Assembly: GCA_045535585.1 (NCBI GenBank)
Contig: JAZSLY010000072.1
Span: 1 to 26,531, forward strand
Source: RGIG6353 sp045535585
GTDB lineage: Bacteria; Bacillota; Clostridia; Oscillospirales; SIG627
DNA: 26,531 nucleotides
Direction of reading: 5' to 3'
Positions 22,717-26,531 of this stretch are shown here, piece after piece. Position 1 is the stretch's first letter. Every line of letters starts with the position of its first letter. A program made the translations under genes and the position numbers. Under the pieces are notes generated by a model. The model was not told the DNA's origin and did no database searches. It saw only the letters and a list, made by a program, of their open reading frames with translations.

Positions 22717-23388
22717 ATGAAGCATATCAACATAGCGGTTGACGGGCCGTCAGGCGCGGGAAAAAGCTCTCTTGCCAAAAGAATAGCAGGGAAGCTTGGT
22801 ATAATTTACGTTGACACGGGCGCACTTTATCGCTCTATCGGTCTCTATGCCAAAAACCAAGGCATTTCTCTTGACGGCGTCGAAAAGACCATTGAGCTTC
22901 TTCACGATATTACGCTCGACCTCGTTTATGAAAATGACGTACAAAAGGTTGTTTTAAACGGTGAGGACGTGTCGGGTCTTATCAGAACGCCCGAAATATC
23001 AATGTACGCATCCGCCGTATCCGCGATTCCCGAGGTGCGCGCATTTTTGCTTGGGACACAGCAAAACATAGCAAAGGAGCGTAGTGTGGTAATGGACGGA
23101 CGCGATATAGCAACCGTCGTTCTGCCTAATGCCGACGTAAAGATATTCCTTACCGCCGACCCGAAGCGTCGTGCCCAGCGTCGATATGAGGAGCTTCGCC
23201 TTAAAAATCCCTCTATCACTTTTGACGAGGTGTACGAGGATATGGTTGTGCGTGACAAAAACGACTCCACACGAAGCGTAGCCCCTGCCGTTAAGGCAGA
23301 GGATGCCGTGCTTCTTGACAATTCCGATTTTACAGAGGACGAAACTCTTGAAAAGGCGCTTGAAATAATACGAAAGAGAGTAGAATGA
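22717..23388 (+). CDS. cmk: Cytidylate kinase
   Basis: This 223-residue enzyme phosphorylates CMP and dCMP with ATP in pyrimidine salvage and nucleotide supply. The P-loop GPSGAGKSS is at 10-18, YVDTGALYRSIGLYA binds the nucleotide monophosphate, and MDGRDIATVVLPNADVKIFL and the lid region with RDKNDSTR are typical. Length is normal. AGGATAGG precedes the ATG. It is 8 nt after the flavoprotein gene and 1 nt before the plsC start, so the operon is tight. The product CDP feeds CTP, used by IspD encoded elsewhere in the window, but this link is not special. Confidence 0.97.
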   Translation: MKHINIAVDGPSGAGKSSLAKRIAGKLGIIYVDTGALYRSIGLYAKNQGISLDGVEKTIELLHDITLDLVYENDVQKVVLNGEDVSGLIRTPEISMYASAVSAIPEVRAFLLGTQQNIAKERSVVMDGRDIATVVLPNADVKIFLTADPKRRAQRRYEELRLKNPSITFDEVYEDMVVRDKNDSTRSVAPAVKAEDAVLLDNSDFTEDETLEKALEIIRKRVE

Positions 23389-23389
23389 A

Positions 23390-23992
23390 TTGAAGCTTTA
23401 TAGGTTTGTAATAAAGGTTATAACCCCAATAGTAAAGTTTTTACTCCGCGTACGCGTTATAGATGAGCGTACGAATAAATACCCCCAGAAGCCCTACATA
23501 ATATGCGCCAACCATATGTCCAACTGGGACCCTATCCTTACAATCGTGTGCACGGGTATGCCTATCAATTTCATGGCAAAGGAGAGCTTGTTTAAAGTTC
23601 CCGTGGTGTCAACCGTCATTAAGACCTTCGGCGCTTTTCCCGTTGCAAAGGACGGCAGAGACATCACCGCTATAAAGCGCTCGGTTGAGATTATCAAGTC
23701 GGGCGGTTGTTTCTCTCTTTTCCCTCAGGGCAAGAGACTCAGATGTGAGCCGAAGCCCGAGCAGGCGAAGAAGGGCGTGGGCTTTATTTGCGCAAAATCG
23801 GGCGCCGGCGTGTTGCCCGTCGGTATATATACCAAGGATTACCGCATAAAGCTTTTCAAGCCCGTTACGGTAAGAATAGGTGACGTCATTCCTTTTACCG
23901 ACATTGATTTCGGCGAGGACGGCTCGGACTATCTGCAGGCGTCGCAGAAAATATTTGAAAGGATTTGTGAGCTATCACACCCCATAGATTAA
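23390..23992 (+). CDS. plsC: 1-acyl-glycerol-3-phosphate acyltransferase, PlsC family
   Basis: This 200-residue membrane-associated acyltransferase probably makes phosphatidic acid from lysophosphatidic acid. The catalytic H-x4-D box is NHMSNWDP, followed by a hydrophobic stretch and INFMAKESLFKVP. The third block, usually FPEGTRS, reads FPQGKRL, with Gln for Glu. VLPVGI, the fourth block, is present. The start is a TTG at 23390, one base after the cmk stop. No good Shine-Dalgarno is visible, so reinitiation after cmk is likely. The stop shares one base with the ispH ATG (TAATG). The substituted third block could change acyl-acceptor choice, or it may be a normal variant in this clostridial group. 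Confidence 0.88.
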   Translation: MKLYRFVIKVITPIVKFLLRVRVIDERTNKYPQKPYIICANHMSNWDPILTIVCTGMPINFMAKESLFKVPVVSTVIKTFGAFPVAKDGRDITAIKRSVEIIKSGGCFSLFPQGKRLRCEPKPEQAKKGVGFICAKSGAGVLPVGIYTKDYRIKLFKPVTVRIGDVIPFTDIDFGEDGSDYLQASQKIFERICELSHPID

Positions 23993-26025
23993 TGGAAATT
24001 ACAAAATCGCGCTATGCAGGCTTTTGCTTCGGCGTAAAACGGGCGTCTGACCTTATAGAGTCTACTCTTGATATGCCCCATAAACAGATTTATACCCTTG
24101 GCGACTTGATACATAATGACGACTACGTTGCCTATCTTACCTCACGCGGCGTAAAAAGAATTGAAGAGAGTGAGCTTTCTACACTTCCAAGTGACGACAG
24201 TCTCGTTTTCATCCGTGCTCACGGTGCAACGAAAAAAATTTATGACGAGCTCTCTGAGAGAGGACTTGACTTTGTTGATACCACCTGCCCCTACGTCAAG
24301 AAGATATGGCAGATAGTTATAAGTGAAAATTTAAAGGATGATCCTTTTTTCATCGTAATCGGTGACAAGAACCATCCTGAAATTCAGGGAATATGTAGTT
24401 ATATAGCCGACGGTGAGAACAACGATAAGTACATCGTGGCAAATTCCTTTGACGAATTGTCGAAAATGGAGCTTTTTATCCCCAAAAGCCCCGAAAAACG
24501 CAAGGTTGTTATCGCGCAAACCACCCAAAATATTAACGAATGGAAAATTTGTGTTAAATTTCTCGAAAAAGTATGTACAAATTTAACTTTTTTTGATACA
24601 ATATGCAAGGTCACTCAAAATCGTCAGGAGGATTGCAGGGAAATTGCCTCAAAATCCGACCTTATGGTCGTTATAGGCGGCAAGAAAAGTTCCAACACAG
24701 CAAAGCTTTTTCACATTTCTTCTGAAGCGTGCCCTTCCGTCTGGGTTACAGGTGCTAATGAAATCACACCTGAAATGTTGGACGGGAAAGATAAAATTGG
24801 TATTACTGCCGGTGCTTCGACGCCGGACAGAATTATACAGAAGGTTATAAACAAAATGTCAGAAATCACAAACACAGAAAACACAGCCGTGGAGGCAAAG
24901 GACACAGCAATAAGCGAGGATATGAGCTTCGCGGAAATGCTTGAAAAGTCATTCAAAACTTTAAATACAGGAGATAAGGTTACAGGCGTAATTACATCGG
25001 TTTCACCTGCTGAGATTCACATTGATCTCGGTATCAAGCATACCGGTGTTCTTCCTTATGATGAGATTACCGACGACCCGTCACTCGACGTTATGTCAGA
25101 GTTTCACATTGGCGATGAAATAACTGTTCTTGTTGGCAAGTTCAACGACCCCGAGGGCATCGTTCATGTTTCCAAGAAGAAGATTGACAGCTTTGCTAAG
25201 TGGGCTAAGGTTGATGAGGCATTCGCCGCAAATGAAGTTCTTGAAGGCAAGGTTATCGATATCGTTAAGGGTGGCGTTGTTGTTCTTTGGGATGGCATCA
25301 GGGTATTCATTCCCGCTTCCCAGACAGGCGTTCCCATGGGTGGCGACGTTGCCGCGCTCAACGGAACCGCAGTTTCCTTCAAGCTTATCGAGGCTGATTC
25401 ACAGAAGAGACGCGCAGTTGGCTCTATCCGCGTAGTTGTACGTGAGATGAGACGTGCTCTTGCAGAGCAGTTCTGGGCAGAGATTGAAGAGGGTAAGGTT
25501 TATACCGGTAAGGTTAAGTCGATCACCAATTTCGGTGCTTTCGTTGACCTTGGCGGTGTAGACGGTATGGTACACATCACCGAGCTTTCATGGCTCAGAC
25601 TTAAGCATCCCTCCGAGGTTGTAAAGATTGGCGACGAGCTTACAGTATTCGTTAAGGAATTTGACAAGGAGAACAACCGCATCTCTCTTGGATACAAGAC
25701 AGACGCTACTAACCCCTGGAAGATTTTCAATGATACTTATCAGCTTGAGGACACCGCAAAGGTTAAGATTGTTAACATGATGCCTTTTGGCGCATTTGCA
25801 GAAATCGTTCCCGGTGTTGACGGCCTCATTCATATTTCTCAGATTTCAAACGTTAAGATTGCAAAGCCTGAGGACGTATTGAGCGTTGGTCAGGAGGTTG
25901 ATGCCAAGATTATTGAAATCGACGAGGAAGCAAAGAAGGTTAGCCTTTCTATCAGAGCTCTTCTTCCGGAAGAAGCTGTTGAGGAAGCAGAAGCTGAGAC
26001 CGAAAACGAAACCGAAGCTGAATAA
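23992..26025 (+). CDS. ispH: IspH fused to four S1 RNA-binding domains
   Basis: This is a 677-residue fusion. Residues 1 to about 290 are IspH, the iron-sulfur enzyme that reduces HMBPP to IPP and DMAPP at the end of the MEP pathway. Cluster ligands are Cys12, Cys99 and Cys205; His41, His77, His128 and Glu130 match pocket residues. After a linker (292-320) come four S1 domains: about 325-398, 417-487, 500-569 and 586-655. The last two have the classic NFGAFVDL and PFGAFAEI motifs. The tail is acidic. Fusions of this kind are common in Clostridia and annotated as IspH/ribosomal protein S1. Its ATG overlaps the plsC stop by one base, with no own Shine-Dalgarno. An internal ATG at 24856 (residue 289) has AGAAGG 11 nt upstream. 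Lysine codons switch to all AAG in the S1 half. Confidence 0.96.
   Translation: MEITKSRYAGFCFGVKRASDLIESTLDMPHKQIYTLGDLIHNDDYVAYLTSRGVKRIEESELSTLPSDDSLVFIRAHGATKKIYDELSERGLDFVDTTCPYVKKIWQIVISENLKDDPFFIVIGDKNHPEIQGICSYIADGENNDKYIVANSFDELSKMELFIPKSPEKRKVVIAQTTQNINEWKICVKFLEKVCTNLTFFDTICKVTQNRQEDCREIASKSDLMVVIGGKKSSNTAKLFHISSEACPSVWVTGANEITPEMLDGKDKIGITAGASTPDRIIQKVINKMSEITNTENTAVEAKDTAISEDMSFAEMLEKSFKTLNTGDKVTGVITSVSPAEIHIDLGIKHTGVLPYDEITDDPSLDVMSEFHIGDEITVLVGKFNDPEGIVHVSKKKIDSFAKWAKVDEAFAANEVLEGKVIDIVKGGVVVLWDGIRVFIPASQTGVPMGGDVAALNGTAVSFKLIEADSQKRRAVGSIRVVVREMRRALAEQFWAEIEEGKVYTGKVKSITNFGAFVDLGGVDGMVHITELSWLRLKHPSEVVKIGDELTVFVKEFDKENNRISLGYKTDATNPWKIFNDTYQLEDTAKVKIVNMMPFGAFAEIVPGVDGLIHISQISNVKIAKPEDVLSVGQEVDAKIIEIDEEAKKVSLSIRALLPEEAVEEAEAETENETEAE
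24839..24858 (+). promoter_or_regulatory. Possible internal translation start at the IspH-S1 junction
   Basis: AGAAGG (24839-24844) lies 11 nt before an in-frame ATG (24856-24858). Translation from here would give an S1-only protein of 389 residues starting MSEITNTENTAV. Spacing is a little long, so use is uncertain. Confidence 0.35.
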
Positions 26026-26038
26026 TCGATTAACTTTT

Positions 26039-26064
26039 TTGGGGTGTAAGTTTTTACACCCCAA
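26039..26064 (+). terminator. Hairpin after ispH-S1
   Basis: Arms of 11 bases (26039-26049 and 26054-26064) pair perfectly around GTTT, 13 bases past the stop. The tail TCTTATAT is only weakly U-rich, so readthrough into the next gene is possible. Confidence 0.6.
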
Positions 26065-26085
26065 TCTTATATAAAGGAGAGCTAT

Positions 26086-26531
26086 ATGGCAAAGCGCAGA
26101 CTTAGAATTTTCCCTATATTATGTATAATAATCGTTATTGCGGTAGTAATATGGGCAATAAATATCGTCGTAGATATGTTTGGTGAAAAGCCCGAGGAAA
26201 ATATCGACAACGACACAAATATCGAAGAAAATCAGGTTGATGTTCAAGTGCCCGACGAGGAGACGGCGGCGCCCGACCTGCCCGTTGAGCCCGAAGCACC
26301 CGTTGAACTCGAAACGCCCGTTGAGGTCGCTCCCGATTTCACAACAGATGCTCCCAAGCCTCTCTTCACGCAAAATGAGCTTGTGGAGATGTATCCCTCA
26401 AGCACCCTCTCCAAAACAGAGGATGCAGGACAAGACTATATAGACAGTATGGTTTTCATTGGCGATTCAACCACTCACGGTATGGCGTACTACGGCGTAC
26501 TTGACGGAGGCAAGGAAACCAATCAGGTGTG
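26086..26531 (+). CDS. Membrane-anchored SGNH-hydrolase-like protein, 3' end cut by window
   Basis: Only the first 148 residues are present. A basic N-terminus (KRRLR) precedes one membrane anchor (about 8-30). A long acidic, Pro-rich linker (33-90) follows, including PVE-type repeats (PVEPEAPVELETPVEVAP). The SGNH block I, VFIGDSTTHG, is at 123-132 with Ser128 as candidate nucleophile. The segment EDAG..Y......GDS matches that in the lipoprotein at 1074, so both belong to one family with different anchors. AAGGAG precedes the ATG. It lies 60 nt after ispH-S1; I see no separate promoter, so it may be reached by readthrough. The Asn and Asp/His blocks are beyond the window. Confidence 0.82.
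   Translation, partial: MAKRRLRIFPILCIIIVIAVVIWAINIVVDMFGEKPEENIDNDTNIEENQVDVQVPDEETAAPDLPVEPEAPVELETPVEVAPDFTTDAPKPLFTQNELVEMYPSSTLSKTEDAGQDYIDSMVFIGDSTTHGMAYYGVLDGGKETNQV

Noticed and set aside
23992..26025. A frameshift or assembly error joining ispH and an S1 gene
   Set aside because: The frame is continuous through a natural linker, and IspH-S1 fusions are known in Clostridia.

Overview
The window looks like ordinary chromosome from a low-to-middle GC, Gram-positive, endospore-forming member of the Clostridia. This rests on family content only: a CotF-type spore coat protein beside its small ferritin-like partner, an IspH-S1 fusion in a cmk-plsC-ispH operon, a fused IspDF, a long-form HPF, RecD2, ComFC and ECF vitamin transporters. 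Promoters are mostly textbook sigma-A boxes with 17-bp spacing. I see no rRNA, tRNA, CRISPR array, insertion sequence or prophage, and no gene-free stretch longer than 300 bases. The species cannot be fixed from the sequence.

Layout. 126-1949 (minus): hibernation factor hpf, a small DUF378 membrane protein and an SGNH-hydrolase lipoprotein, each with its own promoter. 2107-3267 (plus): an AI-2E family permease, convergent with the next block. 3338-9245 (minus): recD2 > comFC > typA > ispDF, tightly packed with overlaps at two of the three junctions. 9305-10940 (minus): a COG2426 membrane protein and metK. 11036-13014 (minus): rlmD and a CrtO-like acyltransferase, overlapping by ATGA. 13140-13634 (plus): spore coat pair. 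13670-15309 (minus): a tyrosine recombinase overlapping a FadR-type GntR regulator. 15440-17153 (plus): two ECF substrate-binding components (the second is RibU-like) and VanZ, from a consensus promoter whose -35 box lies 10 bp from that of the divergent recombinase operon. 17340-19011 (plus): KDG kinase and KDPG aldolase. 19174-21305 (minus): a VanY-type carboxypeptidase and an EamA transporter. 21482-26025 (plus): flavoprotein, cmk, plsC, ispH-S1. From 26086 a second SGNH-type protein runs off the end.

How the genes fit together. Three enzymatic steps of MEP isoprenoid synthesis (IspD, IspF, IspH) sit here, each joined to translation genes: ispDF overlaps typA by 8 nt, and IspH is fused to four S1 domains. 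KdgK and Eda form the bottom of uronate catabolism. Cell-wall and envelope functions recur (VanY, VanZ, PlsC, CrtO-like, two SGNH proteins).

Most of the window is conserved housekeeping DNA, and I do not see a new defence or mobile system. The points most worth checking are: the IspH-S1 junction, where lysine codon use switches sharply and an in-frame ATG with an upstream Shine-Dalgarno-like AGAAGG survives; the recombinase-GntR pair and inverted repeats in its divergent promoter; a structured 100-nt segment between two terminators after eda; a CrtO-like acyltransferase with no carotenoid genes nearby; and a shared family of gene-end hairpins.
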